A stretch of 64,000 nucleotides of DNA from Plantago ovata (Eukaryota; Streptophyta; Magnoliopsida; Lamiales; Plantaginaceae), in assembly GCA_028274465.1 (NCBI GenBank), contig CM051456.1:69860753-69924752 (forward strand), in the 5' to 3' direction. Positions 46,657 through 60,270 of this stretch are shown here, one piece after another. The translations under genes were made by a program, and so were the position numbers. Each line of letters begins with the position of its first letter. Positions within the stretch are counted from its first letter, which is position 1. Under the pieces are notes generated by a model, which did not search any database, was not told where the DNA came from, and saw only the letters and a list, made by a program, of their open reading frames with translations.

Positions 46657-48662
46657 TTCACCAATTTAGCTATCCTCTTGCATGCATTTTAGTGCATTTT
46701 GTTAGAATAGTGTCACGTTTCCATTTTCTTTGATATTTTGAAGGATTTAGGTGAAAATCACACTTTTGGATATGATTCATGGCGAAACATTTAAGTTTTG
46801 GTGCAACGAGATCACCCGTGGTGTGTCAAGGAGTACCAAGACATGTTTCCAGGCCAAAAGACTAAGTTTCGGAGCTCAAAACCATACCCAAGGCCAGAAT
46901 CGAAGACCCGGAGGAAGAATAGGCACGGGCAAGTCTCTGCCCGTGCCAGGCGGTCCGCCTGGTGTCCGGCGGTCCGTCTGGTACCAGGCGGTCCGCCTGG
47001 GAGCGTCCGACAGATATATATATATTTTGTAAAGTTGCGAATTTTCATATCTTAGATCATTATTTTGCAGACTTAAACCCTAGAGCTTGTTTAGGGTATT
47101 TTTTCTCTTAGAACTACTTTATCTTAGCAATTTGGAGCACCAAGGTAGAGATTCGGACATCTTTTGATCTCACCTTGCTAGAAACTTGTGAGTTTAGCAA
47201 TTCACCGGAGATTGACAACCCTCGGTTGTAACTTTGTATCTCACCTTTTTCATACTCTATCTTTTCAATTCAATGATGTTTTCATATATGATTGCGTGTG
47301 TTGATTTAGGTTTTGATATGAGTAGCTAAGTTTCTAGTTGGTGATAGTATGTAAATTTGTAGCTAGGGTTCATATTGTGCATGATTGAGTTTCTGAGTCT
47401 TTTACTTGTTTAATTATCTTAATTTGATTCTTTGATCCGACTAAGCCAATATCTTCGTATGAAAGTGTTAGAAACACTAGGACAATTCAAGATCATCGAT
47501 TCAATAATTATAATTATCAAGTATTGCTTGAACTAAGACTGACAACCTTAGCCAAGTATTAGTATAGATAGGTAGCTTTCAAAATACACGTCTACAAATC
47601 TGTCTTTTGGTATTTGTTAATTCGAATTACTTTTAAAGAAGTACGAGTTGCACTTTCATGCATAATTAGAACCCGATGCTTAGAATGAGCATACTATCAC
47701 TGTAATGCCCCAGGTTTCAGAGGCTTAAAAGGGTTGAGAACGCTACTCATACCAAAAAGGTGCACCTTTCTTTTCGGGAATCCACCTAGAAGAACTTCAG
47801 AGTTAAGCGTGCTTGCTCTAGAGCAATTCTAGGATGGGTGACCCACTGGGAAGTTCCTGGTGCGTGCACGAGTGAGGACAAAGTGCGCGGATTAGAACCC
47901 GTGTTGGTCTGTGGGGCCAGCATATCACCCCGGAGAGCGTCCATGAGTAACCACGCCGGTCGGATTGGTCGGGTCGTTACAAGTGGTATCAGAGCGGGAC
48001 TATCCGGAACTGCAGGAACTAAGTGCCATACGGGGCAAAGTGCTACACTGTATGGGCGGTGGGAGTCACCTCTTGAGCCCATAGGGGCCACCTCTAGAAT
48101 CCTGCACGGATGGTTGGTCTCGGAACAACGCGCAACGAGGACGTTGCGCAATTTAAGAGGGGGTGATTGTAACGCCCCAGGTTTCAGAGGCTTAAAAGGG
48201 TTGAGAATGCTACTCATACCAAAAAGGTGCATCTTTCTTTTCGGGAATCCACCTAGAAGAACTTCAGAGTTAAACGTGCTTGCTCTGGAGCAATTCTAGG
48301 ATGGGTGACCCACTGGGAAGTTCCCGGTGCGCGCACGAGTGAGGACAAAGTGCGCGGATTAGAACCCGTGTTGGTCTGTGGGGCCAGCATATCACCCCGG
48401 AGAGCGTCCATGAGTAACCACGCCGGCCGGATTGGTCGGGTCGTTACAATCACCAACTCTCATCATATATTGTTAAGTCAAGCATTGTTAAATTTGTTTT
48501 CTAAATTTATATATAGTTATTTAGTTAAAGCTAGTTAAGGCCCTAGAGATCGACACTCGATATCATCTTACCTCTGCACTATGTGTTTTGTGTAGTTGTG
48601 AGTTGTCCTTTGGCTAAAAACAAATTTATTTGATTGTTCGAGTCTGACAATCTCGTTCATCA
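46657..48662 (+). mobile_element. Element J, remainder of 5' LTR (with Cassandra inside)
   Basis: Resumes ttcaccaatttagctatcct and ends ctcgttcatca before the primer site tggcgccgtcgccgggga. It has its own GC-rich palindromic block (aggcggtccgcctgg and similar, 46955-47005). Without the Cassandra element and with 17142-17183 added, it is about 1.3 kb, the LTR length of this group. Confidence 0.85.
47701..48448 (+). mobile_element. Cassandra TRIM element with 5S rRNA-derived LTRs
   Basis: Two 281-bp LTRs (47701-47981 and 48168-48448, about eight differences) surround a 186-bp internal region. An initiator tRNA-Met primer site, tggtatcagagc, lies at 47984-47995 and a purine tract (aagagggggtga) precedes the right LTR. 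Target duplication ATCAC (47696-47700 and 48449-48453). Each LTR includes a 5S rRNA 3'-half segment (gagttaagcgtgcttg, aggatgggtgacc, ctgggaagt). It has no coding region, as is normal for Cassandra, and looks structurally complete. Confidence 0.95.
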
Positions 48663-50780
48663 AATTGGCGCCGTCGCCGGGGACTTTAACTCCGTTTTAC
48701 TCTTTAGCTTATTTATATTTTCAGCATTCAATTTCCAGGATAAGTGATCTTAGTTGTCTAGTTTAGAAGTTGAATTTCAAATTTTAGTCAGAACTAACAG
48801 GACTGATTTTTGGTTGTGAGTTACTCATGTCACAGATATCCAGGTATGACGTCCATGAGGGCTCGCATGACGTCCCAATTTTCGAAGGTTAAGAGAGGAT
48901 CAACTATATACCTGGAGGATGAGTTAACTGGGTATGAGGTGACAAGTTCCGTGGTAAGGAACATACCAAGGTTTGAGGAAAGAGTAGGGATGAATCCATT
49001 GAGTTTTATTCGATCATATGAGGTGGAAATAGCCCGACTTCCAGCTATATGCAGGAAATTATTTTCTTTCGCCTTGGGGTATGAGCCAAGGCTTTGGATG
49101 GCAAGGTTAGCACCAGGATGACTGAAGACTTGGGACCAAGTAGTGGAGGAGTTCTTGGCGCGATTTATGCCTTACCAAGAGACAATGGCCTTGCAAGGAA
49201 GGATTGAACACTTCAAGCAAGGAGAAGATGAGCGGTTTTGTGACACCTATGATCGGTATGAAAAGTATAAACGAGAGTGCCCCCATCATCGTTTCGACGA
49301 TGGGGCAGGCTCTTTCCAATGAGGTTTGTAGGGTATGCAAGAACTATGGGCATGGAGCGCATATGTGTAGGTCTGAACTAGCAAACGATGGTGTTTATTG
49401 GGTAGAAGCATGAGAAGAAGAGGTGTTTGCTGCAGAATTTGGGGTCCGTGAGGAGGCTAGCTATGGGCAAGATGGTAGGAATCCGCGTGGTGGATATTGG
49501 AAGAATGGGTTCCGAAGAAACCAAGGTTATGCACCTCCGAACCAAACCTATGGACCTAACCAAGACCGTAGTAATCTCAACTACGGTAATGATCATAGTG
49601 AAAATCCTACTCCAAGAGCCGAAGCACCTAAGTCCAAGTCAGCTGCTCCCTTGGAAAATCTGCAGAAGATGGTTGATAACACCCAAAGGTTTATGAAGAG
49701 GTATGAAGAAGACTCAGAGAAGACGAGGGGTAGGCTTGATCAATTGGAGGCAAGTACTAGGCTTGGTCATCAAAAGATGCAAGAGCAGATCGACCGTGGA
49801 GCAAGTAGGGAGCAAGGGAAGTTGCCCAGTAACACGGAGAAGTCGATGTCGATAACCTTGGTAGGAGACCTTCCTGTGGAGATTACCATAAAGAAGGTTG
49901 TTGAGTGCAAGTGTTGTGCACAAGGTGAACCTCCATTGGCCAAGGAGGAAGATAAAGGTCTGGGATTCGATGTGAGCGATGAGGAGAATGAAGATCCCGA
50001 ATCAATCCCTGATAGCTTTGATGTTAAGGTTGAGATAGGTGGTCTCGATGATGTTCGTGCTACACTAGATACGGGAGCATTCTCTAATGTGCTCCCAATG
50101 AATCTGTTTGAGAAGAGTTGTCTAGGAGAGCTAGAGAAGCACAAGGCCATTGTGCAATTGGCGGATGGATCCTTTGTGAGGCCGGAAGGTGTTGTTCGGA
50201 ATGTGTTAATGAGGATTGGTGGCACTTATGTTTACACCAATTTCGTAGTGATGCCGGCATCACGGTGTGGGATGAATGATGTGGTTCTTTTAGGAAGAGC
50301 TTTCTTGACCAAGGTGCACTTTGTGATCGACACCTACAAGGGATCTTGCACTATTGAGGTAGATGGCAAGCAACATACGGTGCAATCCATTTCTGATCAT
50401 CAAGTACATTCCATTGATTCTCACCCAGAAGTTTTTTTGGCCTTGTTTCATTTGTTCATTCTCATTCTCAGGTACTAGGTATGAGAAAGAGATCCATGAA
50501 GGGGAAAGCTAGTACCCGCCTGGAAAGGAACTGAAGGACAAGAAGTCGAGTGAGAGACTAATAAACAATGGTGCTTTCCGGGAGGTGACCCGGAGTTTTA
50601 TTGCTTTCTTGCATTGCATGCATACATCATTTTTTGAGTTCGGGGATGATTAACTCGGAGCCAAGGCTCTGCTGTTCCCAGCCGGACCGCCCCTCACACG
50701 GGGCGGTGTGCCCGGGAGAGGCAGAGTGCCTGGGCGCCTCTGCAGTTCCCAGGCGGACCGCCCCTCACACGGGGCGGTGC
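48663..50780 (+). mobile_element. Element J internal region: gag and protease-like (broken)
   Basis: The N-terminal part (TSMRARMTSQFSKVKRGSTI, YLEDELTGYEV) is like the gag of element D-G, whereas the later part (CRVCKNYGHGAHMC, coiled coil, DTGAFSNVL) is like elements A-B and E-F. A GC-rich palindromic block at 50680-50780 follows. Broken at a few points and interrupted by the copia LTR at 50781. Confidence 0.8.
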
Positions 50781-52824
50781 TGTAAGAAAATACGGTCAGA
50801 GTTACCCCTAGGGTACGCAGCGGAATTTCAAAATTTTCATAACATGCAGGTTAATTGATTATGTATATGCCGTATATATTTAAACACGTCAATTAGAAGA
50901 CTAACCTTACTTCCAAAGCAGCTTCCAAGTCTTCGTAATAATCCGGTGTATCTTCTCCTTCGTCGAAGTCGAAGATATCTGCAATACTTTGATTATCTGC
51001 AAGACAATAAAAGTTAGTTTCCAGCTCCTAGAACCTCAACCTTGGTATCCACGGATGAACAGCCTATCGGAAAGAATGCTAGGATATTCTTTGTGTGACC
51101 AAGAAGATGGGGCGGCGATTCCTCCGGCAGGTGGCGCGCGCGTGGGTGGCTAAGAGGAGGGGAGAGTTTTTATTTTCTCTAAGAAAACTGGGTAGAATGA
51201 CTGTCAAAGTCTATGTCAAAAACTCTCTAATAGTATACTATATATAGTAGTCAATAGAAGCCTAAAGCATAAGCAATTAGACTTCGTAAAGTAATAAGAA
51301 TCTAATTCTTATCGCACAAGGAAACCAATATCAAGTCTAGATTCATTCCCAATCAAATTAAAACTCAATCAGGAAAATCTAACTTATCCCTTGGACTTCT
51401 AATAGAGGAAGGAGTCGAACTCCTTCCCCTCATCCATCACTGCGCGCGCGCGCTCTCCCAGGGACAGTAGGTGGGTCCCGATTTTGGGACCCACTTATAG
51501 TTCTAAGGCAATTCAAACTCCAAGTAGATTTTTCCATGTGCATATGTTAATTCTAAATTAACATATCCTTTTTTTAATCAAACCTCCATTATATTTCCAA
51601 AATATAATCTTTAATTGTATTTACATAAAATACAATTAATTAGCCAATTCAATTAATAATTCCAAATCATTAATTGAGCCAGCAAATATTATAATTAATT
51701 CCAAATTAATTGCGATTCCATCTTCAAGGATATTCTGATAGACTGAATCACCACATAGTGTGACCCATAGGGCCTCATCGTATTAAGCAAGTCCTAGACT
51801 AGGCAACATGGAATTCCTAGACGGTTCCATTTGCAATATTAATACGTGAGGACGTTTGAGAGGTTTCTCAAAGCTAACCCTTTCGTTGCGAAGCCTGTTG
51901 CGCTCAACGCGGCGATGGTAACGTCCCTTCATCTGACTTGCTCGAATGTATCTAGGATCGATGAAGTGTCTATCCCAATAATACATCCACGGGCGTCTTC
52001 AGTGAGGTGCATGGTGAATTCAATATCTATTATGACCATCATAATAATATTGATACGCTGGCTAGCGGTTTTACCATCACAACTATGAACGACTATGAGC
52101 AGTGCTCTCCTGTGCTACAGTTGAGAGATGAATCCTTCACAGAATCACTTATCACCCCCATTTGTATTTAGCCATAATCCTGGATCGTGTCTTAGGTCAG
52201 CTGCTTATTCAGAACTGACAACGACGGGTCCACCAAGGATATGGGGCAACAAATGTGATGATAAAGTCCTGTAAGTACAAAGGACGAATGGCATCACTTC
52301 GACAACTCACCGGTTCCCATAGACACGTCGGTGTAGACTATACATCGATGGGAGTGTCCGGTGGGTACTTCCATTGTTCGATAAAGCTTCTTCGAACAAC
52401 TATGCGCAGTTATGGGAACGTTCCTTGAATTTCCAACAATCCGTTCCGTGGTCGTGGGATCGGCTCACACTTGCTCCAACAAGTATAACCTCCACGCATA
52501 CTAGTCTTGTCAGGTTCATTCAGACCCCCACATCCGAGATGAACCACGACTAGGGAGAGTTTGGGATAGATGATAACTCACATAGCTCCCACTAACTGTG
52601 TGATCGGTCATCTATCCGAGGGGACATGTTTAATATCAATACAGACAGTAATAAAGATATGACATGTTGCAGCCTGGTGTAATATAAATATGAGAGCGAT
52701 ACTCAATAGTAAAATGCAACAAACATATATTATAATACGTTGACCTGTGTAATAGTACATATATGTCCTCTATAAGGGCATCATGCCCTTAGTAAGGACT
52801 GTCTCTAGGACATATATACTATCA
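50781..52824 (-). mobile_element. Copia element K, 3' LTR
   Basis: 2044 bp, tgtaagaaaatacggtcaga to atatactatca. Followed by atctcccacttggact, which on the minus strand is a purine tract ahead of the LTR. Contains an alternating CG run (about 51441-51455) and is very similar to LTRs L, M and N. Confidence 0.9.
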
Positions 52825-55800
52825 ATCTCCCACTTGGACTAGAACCAGTCACCTTTATGCCTAATCCCCAGATTAGCATAATGTCTTAAGTGGACTTCCA
52901 CTGATACGACCTTAGTGAAAGGATCTGCCACGTTGTCCGTGGTAGAGATACGTTCTATACCAACTTCTCCTCTATCAATAATCTCACGTATAACGTGATA
53001 CTTTGTAAGTACATGTACGTTCTTGTTTGTAGATCTAGGCTCCTTAGCTTGAGCGACGGCGCCCGTATTGTCCCAATAAATCGTTATTGGACTAGGAGCA
53101 GGAACAACCCTCAATTCCTTCAAGAACTCTGAAATCCAGACAGCTTCTTTCGATGCTTCTGATCCAGCAATGTACTCGGCTTCTGTGGATGAGTCAGCAA
53201 TCGTGGCTTGCTTAGAACTCTTCCAACAGATAGCTCCTCCGTTCAATTTGAATACGGATCCTGTCTGTGACTCAAAGCCATCAGGATCTGATTCAAATCC
53301 AGCGTCGACATAACCAGATATCTTTAATTCTGGTTCTCCACCAAACACCAAGAACATCTCTTTAGTCCGTCAAAGGTACTTAAGAATGTTCTTTACAGGA
53401 GTCCAGTGAGGTACTCCTGGATTCTGTTGGTGTCGACAAGTGACACTAAGCGCATATGCCACATCGGGCCCTGTGCAATTCATTGCATACATTATAGACC
53501 CTACTGCCGAAGCATAGGGCACACGACTCATTGCATTTCTTTCTTCATCCGTTTTAGGACCATCCTTAACTGATAAGACAATCCCATGCCTAGCTGGGAG
53601 AAAGCCTCTCTTTGAGTCGTCCATCTTATAACGCTTCAGTATTTTGTCGATGTAGGTGGACTGTGTCAATCCTAACATCCTCTTGGATCTATCTCTATAG
53701 ATCTTGATCCCTAGGATGTTCACCCAAGTCCTTCATTGAGAAGGTACTTGATAACCAAACTTTAGTCTCTTCTAGCATAGAGACATTGTTTCCCATGATC
53801 AAAATGTCATCAACATAGATGATCATGAAAACGACTCCCTTGTCGCTGTGCCTAGTGTAGACACAGGGATCTTCCTTGCTTCTGATGAAGTCAAACCATT
53901 TGACAGCTTCATCAAAGCGGATATTCTAGCTCCTTGACGCTTGCTTTAGCCCATGGATGGATCTTTGTAATTTGCATACAGCAGTTGGCCTGGTTTTACT
54001 AATAAAACCTTCCGGCTGTACCATATAGACCTCTTCCTCAAGGTTGCCATTGAGGAAGGCAGTCTTTACATCCATTTGCCCGATCTCATAATCATAGTAG
54101 GCAGCTATCACAAGTAGAATTCGAATGGACTTCAATTTTGCTACCGGTGCCAAAACTTTCATCGTAATCGATGCCATACCTTTGCGTGTAGCCTTTCGCC
54201 ACAAGCCTAGCTTTGTGCGTTTGTACCTTGCCATCGGCATCTGTCTTTTGTTTAAAGACCCATTTGCACCCAATAGGTCTAACCCATTGGGGCAAGTCTA
54301 CCAAGTTCCAAACTTGGTTCAGGTACATGGAGTCCATCTCCAATTCCATGGCCTCTTGCCATTTGTTTGAGTCAATATCAATTATTGCCTCTTTGTAGGT
54401 CTCGGGATCTTCCCGATCTGATAAGCCGACATCAAATTCACTGATGTCTTCTATCATAAGGCTTTGCTTCTGAGGTCCTTTTAGGATCCTCTTCGACCTA
54501 CGGAGCTCGACTGGTTCTGGTGCTTTTCTTTTCTGGCTTCGTGTAACACGAACATTATCAGTGGGCACTGATGCAGCTAGTCGCGCCACGCGACCCTGTT
54601 CCCTAGCGGGAGGCTGCTCTTGTGCAACTTGTTGCACAGTTTGATTGACAACGGGTTCTATTGGTGTGGTTTCAACTGTTGATCTAATCACAGGACTCCC
54701 ACTGACTATGACATGCCTAGCAAGTGTCATATCATTACCCTTGTCTGCTTCGAAAGCTCCCACTGAACTTGAGTCCAAATCAGAAGATTTAGAGAACTCA
54801 TGTTCGCGCGTGTCAAAGTCTTGAATTTCTTCAAGTTCTATCATGTCATCTAACCTCTCTTCTTCGAGGTATTCTGCTTCTAAAAACTTAACGTTTCTAG
54901 ATACTATCACCTAGTGATCTTCAGCATGATAGAATTCATAGCCTCTCGTCTAACGAGGATAGCCTATGAAATATACTTTGACACCCTTGGCATCTAACTT
55001 ATCAGTGAGCATCAGTTCGACTATCGCAAGACAGCCCCAAGGTCTAAGATAGCCCAGTGTGGGCTTCTTTCCCTTCCATAACTCATAAGGAGTTTTCTCC
55101 ACTGATTTAGATGGTACACGGTTCAGAATGTAGATTGCAGTTTGTAGTGCATATCCCCATAGATGTTTTGGAAGAGTCGAGAATCCAATCATTGATCTCA
55201 CCATGTCTAACAGGGTTTGATTCCTTCTCTCAGACACACCATTTAACTGTGGTGTTCTAGGAGGAGTCCATTGCGATTGAATTCCATTTTCCTTCAAGTA
55301 GTCGATAAATTCTTCACTAAGGCATTCACCTCCTCGATCTGATCGAAGAGTGACTATCCTTATTGAATTCATTCTCGACCTCATTCCTAAACTCCTTGAA
55401 TTCCCCAAAGGTCTCGGATTTATTCATCATAAGATAAATATACCCATACCTTGAGAAATCGTCAGTAAAGGTAACGAAGTAAGGATAACCCCCACGCGCA
55501 TGGACCTTAAAAAGTCCACATACATCGGTATGTATGAGCTCTAAGCAGCGAGTGGCACGAACACCTTGTCCAACAAAAGGTTTGTTCGTCATCTTACCCT
55601 TAACACATGATTCACATGTACCATATGATTCAAAATCAAATGGTTCTAAGTAGTTCAACTACCTCAGTCTTTGAATCCGTGTTTCATTGATATGGCCTAG
55701 CCAACAATGCCATAGATAAGATGGATTATTCTTCCTACTTGAAGACGGTTGTTTGTTATGTATATGAAATAAAGGTAGACTACTTTGCAAAATATATAAA

Positions 55801-57580
55801 CCATTCTCTAAGCGAGCTTTTCCATAATACTGGTCATTTAATGAAAAATAACAAGTATTAGGAAAAACCCAAATTGTCCAACAATGGAATGGAAATAATA
55901 TTTCTGACAATGGATGGAACAAAATAATCGTTATCAAGTTCTAAACATTGTCCTGATGGTAAATCTATCTTGCACCGTCCAACGCGTTTGGCTTCAACTG
56001 GATTGTTGTTCCCAACATGCAAGTTGATTTCACCTTACTTGACTAGCCTGTGTTCAATGGCCCCTTGCACATTATTATAAATGTGCGAGCCACAGGCTGG
56101 TATCTAATACCCAACTATTGGAGTCAAAAGTAGTCATGTTCATTTCAATAACAAACATACCTGAGCTAGAAGCCGGCGGCTTTTTAGCTTGATCTGCCCT
56201 CAGCTTAGGGCAATCTTTCTTCCAATGTCCTTTCTGCTTACAGAAAAGACATTCATCTGTGCGTACCGTTCCGCTTTTCTTGAACTTCCTTTTCTGGTTC
56301 AGACGCTTAGGCTTATCACTCGAAGTGTTTAGCCTTGGCTCCCGAATTTCCCTTACCCTTAGCACCTTTGTTTCTCGGGTTTAGGTCAGACGGTTGCTCA
56401 ACATACGTGATCGACTTTTCCTTCTTAGGAAGAGTTTGATCATATGTCTTCAGCAGATTATGGAGTTCGGGCAGTGTTACGTCCTTCGCATTCATGGTGG
56501 TTAACAATGAACTGCGAATATGAACTCGGCAATGATTGAAGGACAAAGATCACCATGATCTTATTCTCATCTTGAGAACATGTTCAGACATGTTCCCTCC
56601 TTCATTGAGCTTGCATCTGTGTATCTCTTTGATCAAATCAAATTCAACACTTCTAGCTGTCGTCTTAAAGACCGACTCAAGATGCTTCAGCATCTCATGC
56701 GGCAACATACTTTCATGTTGCCTCTGCAGCTCATTGCTCATTGCCGCCAGCATAATACACTGCGCGGATCTAGCATCCTCATGATGCTTATCAGACCTTG
56801 CCTTGTTGGCTTGATTCCAAATCAGCAACTTGATCGGCAGTCTGATTCTCGGGACACACGGGATTAGCCTCGTCCAAGACGTACTCAATCCTTTCGTACC
56901 TCAGCATATATTCCTGATCCAATCTAGGAAGTTTGGTCCGGTCAAAATTTGCTTCTCTAAGACAACACGGAGCGAGATTCTCGCCATTTCGGTTTCCAGG
57001 AGAAATAATATAGAACGAAAATAATAAATCAACTATTGAAATATTATTTCTAAATACACAGTCAACATAACTAAACAACAAGGTCCTTTAGCTGTTTAGC
57101 TCCCACTATTTTCACATATGCTTGCCCCCACAACAAACATACGGGTAATGTCCAACAAGTTACCGTAGTGGCCAAGATCCAAATCCATACTATGCCATAC
57201 TCCAACGGGGGCTGGTCGCATAGCATAATATGACCGGTAGGACTAGTAAGACTATCCAATTGCGTCACGCAACTCTTGGTTGTTAAATCTAATTTAACCA
57301 GATGCCCTACATATTGTACCTATCGAGGTCACTAGATACAATATGCAGTAAGTCATAACCATAGGCTTACTCTAATCCGACGATTACTGCGAGTCTTGTA
57401 AGACGTGGTCGCCAATACAAGAAAACGCAATGAAAGTTCAGAATTAAAGCACCCTACGGAAAGCATCTCAGAAATACATACATATACATATTTCTGCACT
57501 TATATTGGTTGGGGCTTGTAGCTTGAGGGTTGTTATCAGTCATCTACAAACAGATAAGGACGTCGCCTACCCATCATGCA
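52825..57580 (-). mobile_element. Copia element K, internal region (broken, 5' LTR missing)
   Basis: Ty1/copia order on the minus strand: Gag with a zinc knuckle CLFCKQKGHWKKDC (56075-57268), protease remnant, integrase (54950-55937; [19 protein letters not shown]), reverse transcriptase (53370-54900; VDVKTAFLNG, YVDDI) and RNase H (52839-53357; SSTEAEYIAGSEASKEAVWI). Several breaks. At about 57581 the sequence switches to element J without a 5' LTR. Confidence 0.88.
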
Positions 57581-58185
57581 TGAGGCCGGAAGGTGTTGTT
57601 CGGAATGTGTTAATGAGGATTGGTGGCACTTCTGTTTACACCAATTTCGTAGTGATGCCGGCATCACGGTGTGGGATGAATGATGTTGTTCTTTTAGGAA
57701 GAGCTTTCTTGACCAAGGTGCACTCTAAGATCGACACCTACAAGGGATCTTGCACTATTGAGGTAGATGGCAAGCAACATACGTTGCAATCCATTTCTGA
57801 TCATCAAGTACATTCCATTGATTCTCACCCAGAAGTTTTTTTTGGCCTTGTTTCATTTGTTCATTCTCATTCTCAGGTACTAGGTATGAGAAAGAGATCC
57901 ATGAAGGGGAAAGCTAGTACCCGCCTGGAAAGGAACTGAAGGACAAGAAGTCGAGTGAGAGACTAATAAACAATGGTGCTTTCCGGGAGGTGACCCGGAG
58001 TTTTATTGCTTTCTTGCATTGCATGCATACATCATTTTTTGAGTTCGGGGATGATTAACTCGGAGCCAAGGCTCTGCTGTTCCCAGCCGGATTGCCCCTC
58101 ACACGGGGCGGTGTGCCCGGGAGAGGCAGAGTGCCTGGGCACCTCTGCAGTTCCCAGGCGGACCGCCCCTCACACGGGGCGGTGC
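57581..58185 (+). mobile_element. Duplicated fragment of element J
   Basis: Almost identical to 50180-50780 (protease-like end, 3' flank and GC-rich block). It precedes another copia LTR at exactly the same point, so this is a duplication of J plus LTR rather than an independent insertion. Confidence 0.9.
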
Positions 58186-60270
58186 TGTAAGAAAATACGG
58201 TCAGAGTTACCCCTAGGGTACGCAGCGGAATTTCAAAAATTTTCTTAACATGCAGGTTAATTGATTATGTATATGCCGTATATATTTAAACACGTCAATT
58301 AGAAGACTAACCTTACTTCCAAAGCAGCTTCCAAGTCTTCGTAATGATCCGGTGTATCTTCTCCTTCGTCGAAGTCGAAGATATCTGCAATACTTTGATT
58401 ATCTGCAAGACAATAAAAGTTAGTTTCCAGCTCCTAGAACCTCAACCTTGGTATCCACGGATGAACAGCCTATCGGAAAGAATGCTAGGATATTCTTTGT
58501 GTGACCAAGAAGATGGGGCGGCGATTCCTCCGGCAGGTGGCGCGCGCGTGGGTGGCTAAGAGGAGGGGAGAGTTTTTATTTTCTCTAAGAAAACTGGGTA
58601 GAATGACTGTCAAAGTCTATGTCAAAAACTCTCTAATAGTCTACTATATATAGTAGTCAATAGAAGCCTAAAGCATAAGCAATTAGACTTCGTAAAGTAA
58701 TAAGAATCTAATTCTTATCGCACAAGGAAACCAATATCAAGTCTAGATTCATTCCCAATCAAATTAAAACTCAATCAGGAAAATCTAACTTATCCCTTGA
58801 ACTTCTAATAGAGGAAGGAGTCGAACTCTTTCCCCTCATCCATCACTACGCGCGCGCGCGCTCTCCCAGGGACAGTAGGTGGGTCCCGATTTTGGGACCC
58901 ACTTATAGTTCTAAGGCAATTCAAACTCCAAGTAGATTTTGCCATGTGCATATGTTAATTCTAAATTAACATATCCTTTTTTAATCAAACCTCCATTATA
59001 TTTCCAAAATATAATCTTTAATTGTATTTACATAAAATACAATTAATTAGCCAATTCAATTAATAATTCCAAATCATTAATTGAGCCACCAAATATTATA
59101 ATTAATTCCAAATCAATTATAATCCATCAATCACAATTAATTCCAAATTAATTGCGATTCCATCTTCAAGGATATTCTGATAGACTGAATCACCACATAG
59201 TGTGACCCATAGGGCCTCATCGTATTAAGCAAGTCCTAGACTAGGCAACATGGAATTCCTAGACGGTTCCATTTGCAATATTAATACGTGAGGACGTTTG
59301 AGAGGTTTCTCAAAGCTAACCCTTTCGTTGCGAAGCCTGTTGCGCTCAATGCGGCGATGGTAACGTCCCTTCATCTGACTTGCTCGAATGTATCTAGGAT
59401 CGATGAAGTGTCTATCCCAATAATACATCCACGAGCGTCTTCAGTGAGTTGCATGGTGAATCCAATATCTATTATGACCATCGTAGTAATATTGATACGC
59501 TGGCCAGCGGTTTTACCATCACAACTATGAACGACTATGAGCAGTGCTCTCCTGTGCTACACTTGAGAGATGAATCCTTCACAGAATCAATCACTTATCA
59601 CCCCCATTTGTATTTAGCCATAATCCTGGATCGTGTCTTAGGTCAGCTGCTTATTTAGAACTGACATCGACGGGTCCACCAAGGATATGGGGCAACAAAT
59701 GTGATGATAAAGTCCTGTAAGTACAAAGGACGAATGGCATCACTTCGACAACTCACCGGTTCCCATAGACACGTCGGTGTAGAGTATACATCGATGGGAG
59801 TGTCCGGTGGGTACTTCCATTGTTCGATAAAGCTATTTCGAACAACTATGCGCAGTTATGGGAACGTTCCTTGATTGTCCAACAATCCGTTCCGTGGTCG
59901 TGGGATCGGCTCACACTTGCTCCAACAAGTATAACCTCCACGCATACTAGTCTTGTCAGGTTCATTCAGACCCCCACATCCGAGATGAACCACGACTAGG
60001 GAGAGTTTGGGATAGATGATAACTCACATAGCTCCCACTAACTGTGTGATCGGTCATCTATCCGAGGGGACATGTTTAATATCAATACAGACAGTAATAA
60101 AGATATGACATGCTGCAGCCTGGTGTAATATAAATATGAAAGCGATACTCAATAGTAAAATGCAACAAACATATATTATATTACATTGACCTGTGTAATA
60201 GTACATATATGTCCTCTATAAGGGCACCATGCCCTTAGTAAGGACTGTCTCTAGGACATATATACTATCA
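58186..60270 (-). mobile_element. Copia solo LTR L
   Basis: 2085 bp, flanked on both sides by GGTGC (58181-58185 and 60271-60275) in the GC-rich block of element J, with no internal region. It matches LTR K closely, with an additional repeat of about 35-40 bp near 59100-59150. Confidence 0.92.

Noticed and set aside
47780-47865. Stand-alone 5S rRNA gene
   Set aside because: The 5S-like sequence covers only part of the gene and is repeated in both LTRs of a Cassandra element with clear target duplications, so it is part of that element.
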